38,063 bases of DNA, from positions 1-38,063 of the forward strand of contig JAAMPI010000433.1 in assembly GCA_013054445.1 (NCBI GenBank). The letters run 5' to 3'. The DNA is from Cudoniella acicularis (taxonomy: Eukaryota > Ascomycota > Leotiomycetes > Helotiales > Helotiaceae). The notes below the pieces were generated by a model. That model saw only the letters and a list, made by a program, of their open reading frames with translations, was not told where the DNA came from and did not search any database. The position numbers and the translations under genes are program-made. This document shows, piece by piece, positions 20,665 to 30,693 of the stretch (within the stretch, counting starts at the first letter, position 1; every line of letters begins with the position of its first letter).

Positions 20665-20907
20665 ATGGATTTGGAGAAGCTTACTACGAACTGGAACCTT
20701 GTTGAGTCAAATTTAAAGACTCAACATCTTCATGTGGTCATTGAGGCAGTTCGTGCTAACCTGGGGTCCAAGGCGAGAAGAAAAGCAGAGGACAGGAGAG
20801 ATGGAGCCACTTGTTGGAACAGTCAATGTAGAGGGTGTTTATCTTCCTGTGATTTCAGGTTGCGGCGCTTTGTTGTTCCGGGCCGGCGGCCGCTTCCTGA
20901 CCTCTAG
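20665..20907 (+). pseudogene. Possible gene remnant upstream of the kinase
   Basis: The frame opens MDLEKLTTNWNLVESNLK, with helical, protein-like composition up to ARRKAEDRR (about 46 codons). It then becomes Cys/Arg-rich noise. From 20799 a neighbouring frame reads MEPLVGTVNVEGVYLPVISG and looks more protein-like until TAG, which suggests a one-base shift or a missed splice. I recognise no family. It may be the true N-terminus of the kinase gene, a separate short gene, or debris. Confidence 0.3.
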
Positions 20908-20915
20908 TTAGTATT

Positions 20916-22007
20916 TTGCCCAAGTTCAACGATGAGGAATGGAACTGTAAAAGTCCTCTGGTTAGTAAGATTTCGCCTTTTCTTCCATGTTATAACCTCT
21001 TCGTCTTCCTTATCTTCATGTTCCTTCGCGACTGGATCTCCAGACAAAACCCGTGGAGCACCCTCCTGCGATGGTATTTGACACTCTACGCTCGTGTGTT
21101 CAGCGTAATACCGTGGCTATGGAGCAATCAACAAGGAGCAGGTCCTATAGATAACTTCAACGAGGGAGAATCGAATGTTGGAGAGGTAGGCAGTGCCATC
21201 TTTCTGTACTTTCACGCTAATTAATGTTGTTTTTAGAGCGCATTTGCCAGAGAAACGAAACGCCCCATCTATGATTCTGTACGACAGTCAAAGGGGGAGC
21301 TTATTGGAGGCGGGGCATCCGGAATTATCGAACGACTATCCACTGGTGAGATAGTCAAATCACCATGGCCTGGACGCAGAGCCGAAGACTGCTGCAGAGA
21401 TATGGCGACTGAGTTCCAGATATACACGCGACTAGGCCCTCACCCCCGCTTAGTTCATATCATTAATTGGGATCCGAAGGAGTGCGTTCTAACGATGGAG
21501 TACATGGACAACGGCAATTTAAAGGATTTTATTCTTGCCAAGAACGATTCGATTTCGATACCACGACGACTTCAGTGGGCACGAGAGGCAGCTGAGGGGC
21601 TCCAGATTCTACATGCCGCAAATGTGATCCACTGCGATCCCGGACCTAAGAACTTTTTTCTCGATAATAATCTTCATCTAAAGATTGCAGATTTCGCTGG
21701 CTCTTCTGTTGACGGCTATCAACCATCAGCCTGCGCTAATCAACGCTTCTTACCCCCGGATTTCGACTGGCGGCGCCAGCCCTTGGCACAAGATGACCTT
21801 TTTGGACTTGGCTCCCTCATTTACTTTATCATGACTGGACATTATCCATTTCATGAACTAGCAAGCGACGAAGTTGAGCTCAACTATAAGACCCACAAGT
21901 TCCCTGAGGTTAAAGGGATTAAGTGTGGGGATGTAATTACCCGGTGTTGGAACCTTCAAGCAGGCTCTGCCCAAGATGTACTTCAATCGCTACAAGATAT
22001 AGTGTGA
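20916..22007 (+). CDS. Fungal protein-kinase-domain protein
   Basis: Small protein kinase-like gene of a type common in Pezizomycotina; substrate unknown. The kinase domain lies in the exon 21237–22007: Gly-rich loop GELIGGGASGII, VAIK-type Lys in GEIVKSPWPG, catalytic loop VIHCDPGPKNFFLD (HxD with Lys and Asn), DFAGSS in place of DFG, then a short C-lobe ending QDIV. The DFAG form keeps the metal-binding Asp, so activity is possible. A 51-nt intron (21186–21236, GTAGGC … TTTTAG) joins it to an upstream exon that reads NFNEGESNVGE|SAFARETKRPIYDSVR. The 5' end is uncertain. The Met at 20916 keeps an open frame but includes a hydrophobic stretch (LPCYNLFVFLIFMFL) unlike a kinase N-terminus, perhaps an unspliced intron. 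Confidence 0.68.
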
Positions 22008-23440
22008 ATGAATTGTATCAAAACACTTCTCTAAGCTCCTTTTCTTATATTTATGTAAATTCCAACCTCTTCATCATCTCGTTCAACAAAACATCGCCAC
22101 TTTGTTCAAAACCTCTCACACGAACTGCGATATATAACTCCCCAACTAATACTTTCAACACACTAATGCGTTGGCTGGAGTTCACAAGATTTTGATCTGA
22201 GTGGGTTTGTCTAAGTAGGTCGCTGTCGCCCTTCGTAACCCTCATCACGGTGGTTTGGGCACTGGGCCCGGCTTTTGGTTTGGCCCATTTGTCTGTCTGG
22301 TGGATTTGCACATCGAACCCCCGAATTACGTGCATTGTTACATTCATTGAATGACCTGTCTGTCGTACTGCACGAGGCAGGGCACCCAGTGTACCTGGTC
22401 GTACTGACTAGTATCTCGCACATTCTGTTGACTGATCTTAGCACTTTCACTACCATTTTTAGCCTCTTAAAGGGTTCTATACTGCTCTGAGAATCTCTAT
22501 ATATTAATATGAGAAGTGGCGGTAACAGATGTTTACCGTTGCTGAAGCGTATAAATTGTCAAATCTCCGATAGCATATACTCTGTATTGTGGTTTGTGAG
22601 AAGACTTGAGGTTGTGACTGATCAAAGTTAACAGTTTTATTGTAAGATAAGCTTAAGTTACAGAGATAGAAAACCTTCCAACTAAATCGCTTCTAATATT
22701 GAATTTCAAGGAGCCACTAGCCGCTGGAGCCTAGATGAGCCTTCAGATCAGGTGCACTAGTGGTGGGTCGATTGTGCTTAGTCATACGTGGTATGGAGCA
22801 CTGCCCCGCATTGAATTTTGTATAGAGGTTCCAGTCACTCGCTTTAATAATTTATAATCTAAGAGCCTATAACTTATAGTACTCCTTACTTTGGATAGAA
22901 TTATATTATTTTCTTATAGAGGGTATACTCAAAAGCTTGTATGTTTTTAAATAAAAATATTAAGAGAAAGATTAATCCTATACTTGACTACAATGCTTAT
23001 GAAATTTTGAAATACAATTATGAGTAGTAATAGGAAGACCTTATATTGTCAAAATACAGTCGCGATTCACTAGAAAGACTAAGGATTTAGATAGACAAAG
23101 GAGGTTACGGAGTTAAGCTCTTCCGGCTCTTCAATGTATCCATTCCACGGAATAGTGTTATATAGTGTGGAAATGACTGTTTTGCTTTTATACAGGAAGA
23201 ATGATCCGCCCCCAGCAGTTTGCACCGCCTTCATAGACAGATTCTAACCCATTGAGTGAGAACTTCCCCTCGTCTTCAGGGGAGTGTTGGCTAGAGACAG
23301 CTACTGCTGCTCTTGAAATCATACCAAGTCCAGNCTGGACCACTGGTTTCCATCGTGAAAAAAAAAAGCCTCAACTCCCTTATGGAATGCCATGCAATGT
23401 CCAATCATCGCTTATGCATTGTTGTCGAAGAACGATCTCT
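22008..23440. other. AT-rich gene-poor region with one ambiguous base
   Basis: About 1.4 kb with no convincing gene. The segment 22840–23060 is strongly AT-rich with many TA steps, typical of old repeat sequence mutated by the fungal repeat-silencing process. A minus frame at 22051–22347 looks accidental. An N is present at 23334. Confidence 0.5.
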
Positions 23441-24001
23441 TCAGTCACTCCACACAGCAGCCTTGGCCCTCTCTGCCTCTTCCTTCGCTTTGACTGCGGC
23501 CTCTTTTTCTTGATTACGTCGCTTGATTTCTTTCTCCTTGATAGCTCGATCATAAGCCTTCTGTTCCTCGGTCTTCTTGGGAGCCTTTACACCTAGAGCT
23601 CCGGCAATCATTCTCTTGGCAACAGCATCCGTCTTCTCAGGCCTCACAATTCGTTCGCCTCTGGCAGCGCTCGTCCCATCCATGCCATATCCGTAAGGGC
23701 TAATAAAAGCATCGCTGCCTCGGAAGGAAGTCGGAGAAATGGGTGTAGGAGGAGGGGCAGAGGGGTAATCTGCAGATTGCTGCGGGGACAGAGGACGGTC
23801 TATATCTTCGCCCGAATCTTCAAGCTCTTCGTCTTCCCAAGAATCGGCCAAAACTTGCTGCTTCTTCTTGAAGGAGGCCGCTGATTTCGAAGGCTGCGGA
23901 TCCAGGCGCAATTTAGTGAGTGTGGACTCGAGAGCTATGAAGAAGTTAGTCCGAGCGTAAGTTAGGAACTCCTCAAGGGACGAACCTTTGGGTTCGGCCA
24001 T
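23441..24001 (-). CDS. Conserved-looking small acidic/coiled-coil protein, function unknown
   Basis: Uninterrupted 186-residue frame with strong coding character. The order is a short helical N-terminus (SLEEFLTYARTNFFIALEST), a basic patch (KSAASFKKKQQ), an acidic stretch (DSWEDEELEDSGEDID), a Pro/Ser-rich linker and a long charged C-terminal helix (EEQKAYDRAIKEKEIKRRNQ onward) that should form a coiled coil, ending KAAVWSD. There is no signal peptide or membrane segment, so it is likely cytosolic or nuclear. I believe similar proteins occur in other ascomycetes but cannot name a family. The start is the first Met in frame. Confidence 0.72.
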   Translation of the reverse strand: MAEPKGSSLEEFLTYARTNFFIALESTLTKLRLDPQPSKSAASFKKKQQVLADSWEDEELEDSGEDIDRPLSPQQSADYPSAPPPTPISPTSFRGSDAFISPYGYGMDGTSAARGERIVRPEKTDAVAKRMIAGALGVKAPKKTEEQKAYDRAIKEKEIKRRNQEKEAAVKAKEEAERAKAAVWSD

Positions 24002-24813
24002 TTTGAAAATCTCTTCAGCTCTTGAAACAAGGGTTGGCTACAGTGCGAGTCAGTCACGAGCCCTCTTTTGATAGTCAAAGAAGATTGCAGGTTCAAGCGA
24101 GGAGTGCTTACTTCTATTATTAGTAGGGACCTAGGTAAATTAATCGACTTTGGGGCGGCAGTGCTTGATACGGCCAAGAGGTATATACAAGTTTGGGACT
24201 AAAAGAGTGCTTTGGAGTCGTGAAGAAACTCCTTGGAGTAGGAGCCCTCAGGAGCGTGCATGACCCGTCTTTGTACGAATTGCGGAGTATGTGGGGATCC
24301 GCGTGGCTAATAATGGCGGTACGGGTTCCTGAACGACCTACCTTGATATAAAGGCAACCGTAATCGGGCTATTGGATGCCGCGGTTGAATCTGGGGCCAA
24401 AACCGATGGATCTGGAAGGTCATTCGCTACTCGCAAAGGTGAATTCAGATACTCGTGCTCGAGTCGAGTTGGTGATTTACCCAAGGGTACCATTCAAGCA
24501 AGACAAAAGGGTCTCACAACTAGAAGCCAGCTACACTAAGAACGCCACATGTGAAGTTTTAAGAGTGCATGATTTCAATGGTAGACTAAGTTCTTGTGGA
24601 CAAGAAGTCTATTCCTCAGTTCCCCAGTGAGCAATCATGCCGTGAGTGACGCCCCACACGCCATTGCAAAACAAAACAATCAATACCCCGCAAACTTCCC
24701 ATCCCATATCCCCATATGCAAGTATCGTCAAGCGTTATCACCCTCAACCCACCATCGGTATGTCTAAATCTCATGTGGTCGTCAAGTTCTCGCGTTTATC
24801 GTAGAGATCGTGT
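24002..24813. other. Intergenic region, no gene seen
   Basis: Sequence between the start of the coiled-coil gene and the 3' end of the SUMO gene, both minus. A plus frame at 24376–24630 lacks family resemblance. It probably contains the promoter of the coiled-coil gene and the SUMO 3' untranslated region. Confidence 0.4.
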
Positions 24814-25195
24814 TCAGTTCGTACCACCAATTTGCTCTTGGTGAACCTCCAGCGTGTCACCATCTTGCATGTCCAACTATTTGAAAGGACAAGGTCAGTC
24901 TTGGAGCTATCGGAAAAGAGGGTCGGTCGTATTCGATCTGGGGAAGCATGCTCACCGTATCAGGGCTATCGGTGGGTTGAACACGGCTACCATCGAAGAG
25001 GAAGCGAACAGAGGTGGGAGCCTTGCCCTGTCGCTCGCAGAAGGCATCCATAAGCTTCTTCAGAGCGGTTGTACGTTTGATTTTGAAGAAGACCTCGTTG
25101 TTGTTGTCCGTCACCTTAATGTTGAGATGCTCGCTCTGTGCACCCTCTGGCTTCTCCTGGGCGCCAGGGCTTCCGTTCTCATCAGATCCAGACAT
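24814..25195 (-). CDS. smt3: SUMO (Smt3-type ubiquitin-like modifier)
   Basis: Predicted 100-residue SUMO precursor, attached to lysines of target proteins by the E1/E2/E3 sumoylation machinery, mainly in the nucleus. Exon 1 is 24956–25195, exon 2 is 24814–24876, and the 79-nt intron has GTGAGC donor and AAATAG acceptor. The flexible N-terminus (SDENGSPGAQEKPEGAQSE) leads into the beta-grasp fold: LNIKVTDNNNEVFFKIKRTT, LKKLMDAFCERQGK, VRFLFDGSRVQPTDSPDT|LDMQDGDTLEV. It ends HQEQIGG-TN, so a SUMO protease must remove two residues to expose the GG used for conjugation. Length and motifs are normal. The short first intron-side reading without splicing lacks the GG, so the splice is required. Confidence 0.96.
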
Positions 25196-26560
25196 TTTGT
25201 GTTGTGGATGAAGGCGAGTGGGACGCTTTGCTATGGTGAAGAAGGCTATCGCGCGCGTCAGTGGAGATGCTCGAGGAGCGGTCGTGGAGATCTAATTTCA
25301 GCTTACAAAATGCACAATTAGTTGTCGACGCGAAATCTTCTGCTCTCTCGGTGCGTTGGAGGGAATCGAGTGTGAGGTGTTGGAAAGGAGTAGGTGGAAT
25401 GGTGGGGGAGGACTTAAATAATTCACGAGCCGATTTCGCGCTAAAAGCGAGGGTTCCAATGTTCTGGAAGGCTGAGATGGAAAATCAGCACCTAGGCACA
25501 GCACTGCCTAAAGATCTTGGTGGCAATTGTATGACAAAAAGGAAGCAAACTTCTGCAGCAGCCTGTCACATTTAGGACTTAGGAACTCGCTTGCTCTTAA
25601 GTGCACCTGATTTTCCAGTTCAAAATGGTAATTGAAGAGATCTTCCGCATTCCCAGCTTGAAAAGGAAAAAAAAAAGTTGATATTTTCTTAGGCCAAGGA
25701 AGATATTGATACAGATCCACCCTGTCATGCTCGTGCAGTATGTACTCCATAGATATTCCCAAGAACTACTTAAAAAAATCCAATTCACTAATGTATTTCA
25801 CAGTGCGCAATTCAAGGTCAGTTGATTCACAGCACGAGATCCAGAGTAGGATACCATCTTTCCATATCATCGAGCTAACATCACACAAGATTGCCTGGCG
25901 AAAAACTCATACAACGAGTCTAAATGCCGAGCGCAGGTGGACGCACTTTACGAGTGCTGTAACCAGTTTTACTCCCGCTCTGGGGACGACGCAAAATCTG
26001 TAAGCTGCCCACAGGCGGGTTTGCTGAGGTTGAAAATGAAACAGAGGGCGGAGGAGTCGACCAAGGCGCGGTGAAGGCGGCTCAACAAGGCGCTGCTGTA
26101 TGTAATAGAGATAGGGACTCGCCAGTGCTCGACTGAGACAGTCTTTTCAAAATCCAATCTGGGAGTCCGAGTTAAAGATGTGACCCTCCAAGTTTACTGC
26201 CCACCATCAGCCCAAAAGGTCAGGGAACGTGAACAGGAAGAGTCGAATTTTCTCTGGGCGATCATGAGCGCGCTGAGAGATCCTTTGGACCTGAATAAGC
26301 AATGATGGTTACTCCAGAGGAGGCTTATTCCGAGACTCTAATTAGATGGCCGTAGACATTATTTCCAAGAGGAAAGATTTTCAAATGGGCAGCCGAGCCG
26401 TGAAGTTTTATATGCTGCGTGGGCACGTGCCCTCCCTAGCGCCTTCGACGCGCTTCGCTCGCTCGGTTTATTTACAGCTTCATCTCGAGCTTCCGACTTC
26501 AATCAACGTTTTCTACTCCATGACATTTCATTGCGGAAGGAGCTGACGACATCTAATACC
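25196..26560. promoter_or_regulatory. Divergent promoter region, SUMO (–) and Nup84 (+)
   Basis: About 1.36 kb between two divergent housekeeping genes. No protein-like frame was accepted. It contains a perfect palindromic E-box (26421–26432). Confidence 0.4.
26421..26432. promoter_or_regulatory. Palindromic E-box GGGCACGTGCCC
   Basis: A 12-bp perfect palindrome with a CACGTG core lies about 130 bp upstream of the Nup84 start codon. CACGTG is the usual site of fungal bHLH factors (Cbf1/Pho4/SREBP-like). Occupancy is inference. Confidence 0.5.
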
Positions 26561-29500
26561 ATGGCGCCTCTTACAAGAAGCGGCACCAACGCTTTAGTTC
26601 CGCTGCCTGGGGCACTCCATCCGCCGCGGTCAACGCAGGTAAGTTAATGGTACTCATCATATTAATAGTATTGCTAACCATTCGCAATAGAATTACCGCG
26701 AAACTAGTTGGTCATTTGTTGGGGTATGTCCAGTGCATCTCTATAGAATTTAACTCGGCGCATTCAACTGACAAAGTGCAAAGGAGCCGGAAGCGCGATC
26801 CGAGCGTGAGCTATCCGAAGAGCCAGCCTCATCATTTGACGAAAATGCGGACATGATGTCTGATGAAGAGGAGGGGGAGGGTGGTTTGTATCCTTGGTGC
26901 TTGCGGTGGAGAATGATTTAATAACGTTGGCCAGGTTACGGCAAACAATTGCTATTAGAGAGTCCAGAAGACCATGAAGATATTTTACATCCCCTGCGTG
27001 AAGCCGCAAATCGAGTCGGTCGCGAGGTCGAGAAGTTTGCGGAGGTCCTGGACGGGTACAATCCTCTGAGAGCGACGGCGCAGGACGAGAAATATGAGAT
27101 GACCTTGGAATTGATTGAGCTATACCACGGAATTGCGATAGACACCTTGGAACGCTTACGAGAACAGCATAATGCAGAGCGACGAAAGAGAGATGGCCTA
27201 CGATGGAGGAAGAAGATGCGTGGTTTCAAAATCACAAATGAGATGGACGAGTTGGAGCTCGATGATGACGACGAAGGAAACACCGTCGCTCTTCCAGATG
27301 TGCAGACAACCTTAGAGGACCTTGAGCGCTGGGAACAAGAGGCTCAAACCTGGGACTTGTTGCAGCGGCTCGTCCACCTTCGATACCCACCACCTGGATC
27401 CGTGGCCAAGGAAAAAGATGCGTCGTCTCACAAGAGTTCAATCCATAAATACTCTACTGAACGTGAAATCTGGCAAAACTTTCTCGAGACGGATGATCTA
27501 GCACTGGAACGCAAGACTGTGCTCCAATGGTTGAAAGATACAGCCGAGGAATCTGGCGAAGATATTGATGTACTTGTTCAAGACCTCCAACAGAGTGCTG
27601 AGAGGGGTGATATTATAGCACATGGCTGGCTACATACGAAGGCGGCTATCAAGAACGAGAAACGTAAGCATGCTTGGACAAAAGATTTGGACCCTACATC
27701 TGCTGTTCTAAACCGAGGGTTCTTGAACACCGCAAAGACAGAGCCTCTCATAACACAGCTTGACCCCGATGCTGCAACAAGACAGAACCGAAAGCTGGAA
27801 AAGCAGGATAAGTATTTCGAGCGTGCTATTTGGTTGGGATGTTGGGAGATGCTGCGTCGTGGACGAAGCGCCAATGACATTCGAGAATGGTGTATAGAAC
27901 GCACCGAAATTTGGAGGGCTGTTTGTATGCCTGGCCTACCTGGTGAAGATATGGAGGAAGATCAAACCGCCGATCTAGCATCATGGCCTTTGTGGAGAAG
28001 GATGTGTTTTTCACTGGCTCATAATGGTGGAGGTGATGAGTACGAGCGTGCAGTCTATGGCGTTCTCAGTGGAGACATTTCAAGTGTTGAACCCGCTTGC
28101 CGAACGTGGGACGATTACGTTTTTGCAAATTATAACGCTTTGCTACGAACACAGTTTGACTACTACCTTCAGCAACTAAATCCTCAAGGATTCGCTTCTG
28201 CTGTCCCTTCCGGTCTCGGCATATTCGATGCTGTTCAGTTTCATGGAGCTCCCCAAAGCGCCGCCGGGGAACGCCTCATCGAAACGTTGAGAGCGGACCC
28301 ACGAACATCGAAGGAAGCACTACAGCCTATGAAAATGCTGCAGGGTGTTTTGATTGCCGATAAATTCAAGGATTTCATTCACCAGCAAGGGTTAGCGCTT
28401 TCCAAATTTGCCAACACTGGCGGACCTTCAAATTTAATTCCCGCTGACAAAGATCAACCAAATGACCTTGAACGGTACATTGCTCTAGATGACCATGATA
28501 GCCTCAGAGTTTTAACACATGTCTTGCTTGTGTTCATGAGTCTCGGGATAGATCTAGGTGGGGTATGGACACAGACAGCCGTGGAGAACGTTATCGTCTC
28601 ATACATTAGCTTCTTGCGACTTGCTGGCAAAGAAGAGCTAATTCCATTATATTGCTCTCAACTTACCGGGCCCAGGAGATATGCCATTCTGAGCCGGAAT
28701 CTTATCGACATTACTGATTATGAGCAGCGAGTCACACAAATCCGGTTAATGAGAGAACTTGGGCTCGACGTTCAACAGTTTGTCAGGATGCAAGCTCGTT
28801 ACTTGTTCCATGATTATCCTGACAAGGTCAGAGGATATCCTGCGTCGAGTAATTTCAAACTCTTTGACAGTCGGCCAAATTCCACAAACGTGACTGGAAT
28901 TGGGCGTAAGATCAAGGAAGATTTTTTTGGTGACGATGAGGATAAAGTCGAACGCGTTGATATGCTACTTATCAGAAGCTTTGAATGGTATATGCTTGTA
29001 GACGGCATGTGGAGCGAGACTTTCATAATCGGCACTATGCTATATCTGCGTTTTTTCAGTGAGTATTGATGTCTGGCCATTTTGTCCTAAACTAATTCAA
29101 GCAGAACACGTACATTTGAATGCTGCAAGAATGTTGGCATCAAGAGCTCCGAGTACAAGTATCGCGAAAGCCAAAACAAAAGCTATACTTGGTGAAACAC
29201 TTGATTTTGCTGGCCTTGAGAACGATGACGACGAAGATTTGACTGAGGTTCTCGATGGATCAGCAGAACGTAGAAAGATGTTGAGAAAACACCTCCTGGC
29301 AGAAGCGAAGAACTTTCGGGAGCTCGAGGCATTGGTGGAGTCTCTCGATTTTATTGAGACTGTTGGTAGTGTGGATTCTCTCCTCACGGAGTAAGTTAAT
29401 TCGAAGCACCAACCCCGTATGTCTGACTGATTGTTACTTCAGGAGAGAGACCGAGCCCAAATGGCAGAAAGACATGCGCTCAAACCTTGCCAAAGCGATC

Positions 29501-29971
29501 CATGCCAGCCGACCGTCAATTTCAACTCTATTCAATCGTTGGCTACTTACATTCCCAAATGGTATGTTGCATGATTGGCTTTGGATAATTCTCATCAAAT
29601 CTTTTACTAACTACTTTGGAACAGAAGAGGCAGAGGAAGAGTTTACGCTATTGAGAGAGGCATATATTCCGGAAACTATACTTGCCTACATAACTACGCT
29701 ACATATCTCAGGATGGGCCTTGACCCGTGACTTTCTAATGGATAGTATGGATCTAGCTGCAGTGATGGCCGAAGAGGATTCTGATTTGCTGCAACTATTC
29801 AAAAAGACAGGTAGAATGCAGGAACTAGTCGAAGCGTTTGCCGCGGCCAGCAAGAACCTCCTCTTCATCACCTCGAACAAGAAAACCACTGGATCGACGA
29901 GCAAGAAGCTCAGAGTTAAAGGATGGACGCCGGAGCTTTGGAGTGTGAAGAGGTCGGAGCGGATTGGCTGA
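26561..29971 (+). CDS. nup84: Nucleoporin Nup84/Nup107
   Basis: Predicted 1,028-residue member of the Nup84/Nup107 family, a scaffold subunit of the Y-shaped nuclear pore subcomplex. Exons are 26561–26638, 26691–26723, 26784–26883, 26935–29058, 29105–29390, 29443–29561 and 29625–29971, with introns of 46–63 nt and consistent phases. The N-terminus is short and ends in an acidic run (FDENADMMSDEEEGEGG). Then comes an all-helical body starting GKQLLLESPEDHEDILHPLR and including WLKDTAEESG, RGDIIAHGWLHTKAAIKNEK, AIWLGCWEMLRRG, WPLWRRMCFSLAHNGGGDEY, RTWDDYVFANYNALL and the domain ending ETILAYITTLHISGW. These match the helical-solenoid layout of the family, and the length is in the normal range. 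Exon 2 (33 nt) is small, but NYRETSWSFVG fits in frame. The start is the first Met, in context ACCATGG. Confidence 0.93.
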
Positions 29972-30693
29972 ACAAATCTGCATCGCATTCACGACACCCA
30001 GTAGTGGGGTCTTGTATCATAGCAGTAATAGGGGGGCATTAAGCGGCCGACTAAGATTTGGTCACCACGATGGCTGGACTTCCCAGTGTGAGGGATAATT
30101 GGATCCAGTTACACCACGATATGTAGAGTACAAGGGCAAGGGTGTCGAGTGGTCACAACGCTCCCTATGGCTGCGCCTGCGCCACTGGACATCCAACAGT
30201 CTTTCTGATGAGGACAGTTGCCTGCAATTGCATGAGGGTTCATAGCAATGAGCTTTGACATTTAGATTTTCACAATCCAAGGCCACAGAGCCAGTGACAC
30301 AGAAGGAAGATGAAGCGGTGAATGTAGACTTATTTATAGAGGCCTCCTAAGAGGGCGAATCCATTGTGAGGCTGGCAAGTTCATTGGACGTTGACGTTCA
30401 AGCGTTAGCGAAGTGAGAGCTGGATGCCCGCGTGCTATGTCGCAATACAACACCTCCAAGAAACAACAGATTTCGCCAATAATGGCGCCGACCACGACTC
30501 TCAGCCTCGATGATGGCAGCAGCTGCTGAAGCTGAAAGGCGCGCAATTCTTGTGACAATTCTGTTGCGTCGTTGGGCCAACTCCGCAAGAGCCAATTTGT
30601 CGCCAACGCGCCCACACCAGAGCTCCCAAACGCGACTACCGATGCCCGCTCGACGTCGATTTTAGTCTGCAGTTGGAAGCAGAGTCAGAACAG
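29972..30693. promoter_or_regulatory. Spacer and promoter of the AT-hook gene
   Basis: About 0.7 kb between two plus-strand genes, with the Nup84 3' untranslated region on the left and the promoter and leader of the AT-hook gene on the right. No RNA gene or repeat recognised. Confidence 0.4.

Noticed and set aside
22260..22330. TTCGA-containing stretch as a tRNA or SINE B box (minus strand)
   Set aside because: Only GGGTTCGAT fits; no matching A box or acceptor stem at the right distance.
22051..22347. A 98-codon minus frame in the AT-rich region
   Set aside because: No recognisable domain, no splice partners, and it abuts the kinase 3' end.
24376..24630. An 84-codon plus frame between SUMO and the coiled-coil gene
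   Set aside because: Chance-like composition and no conserved motif.
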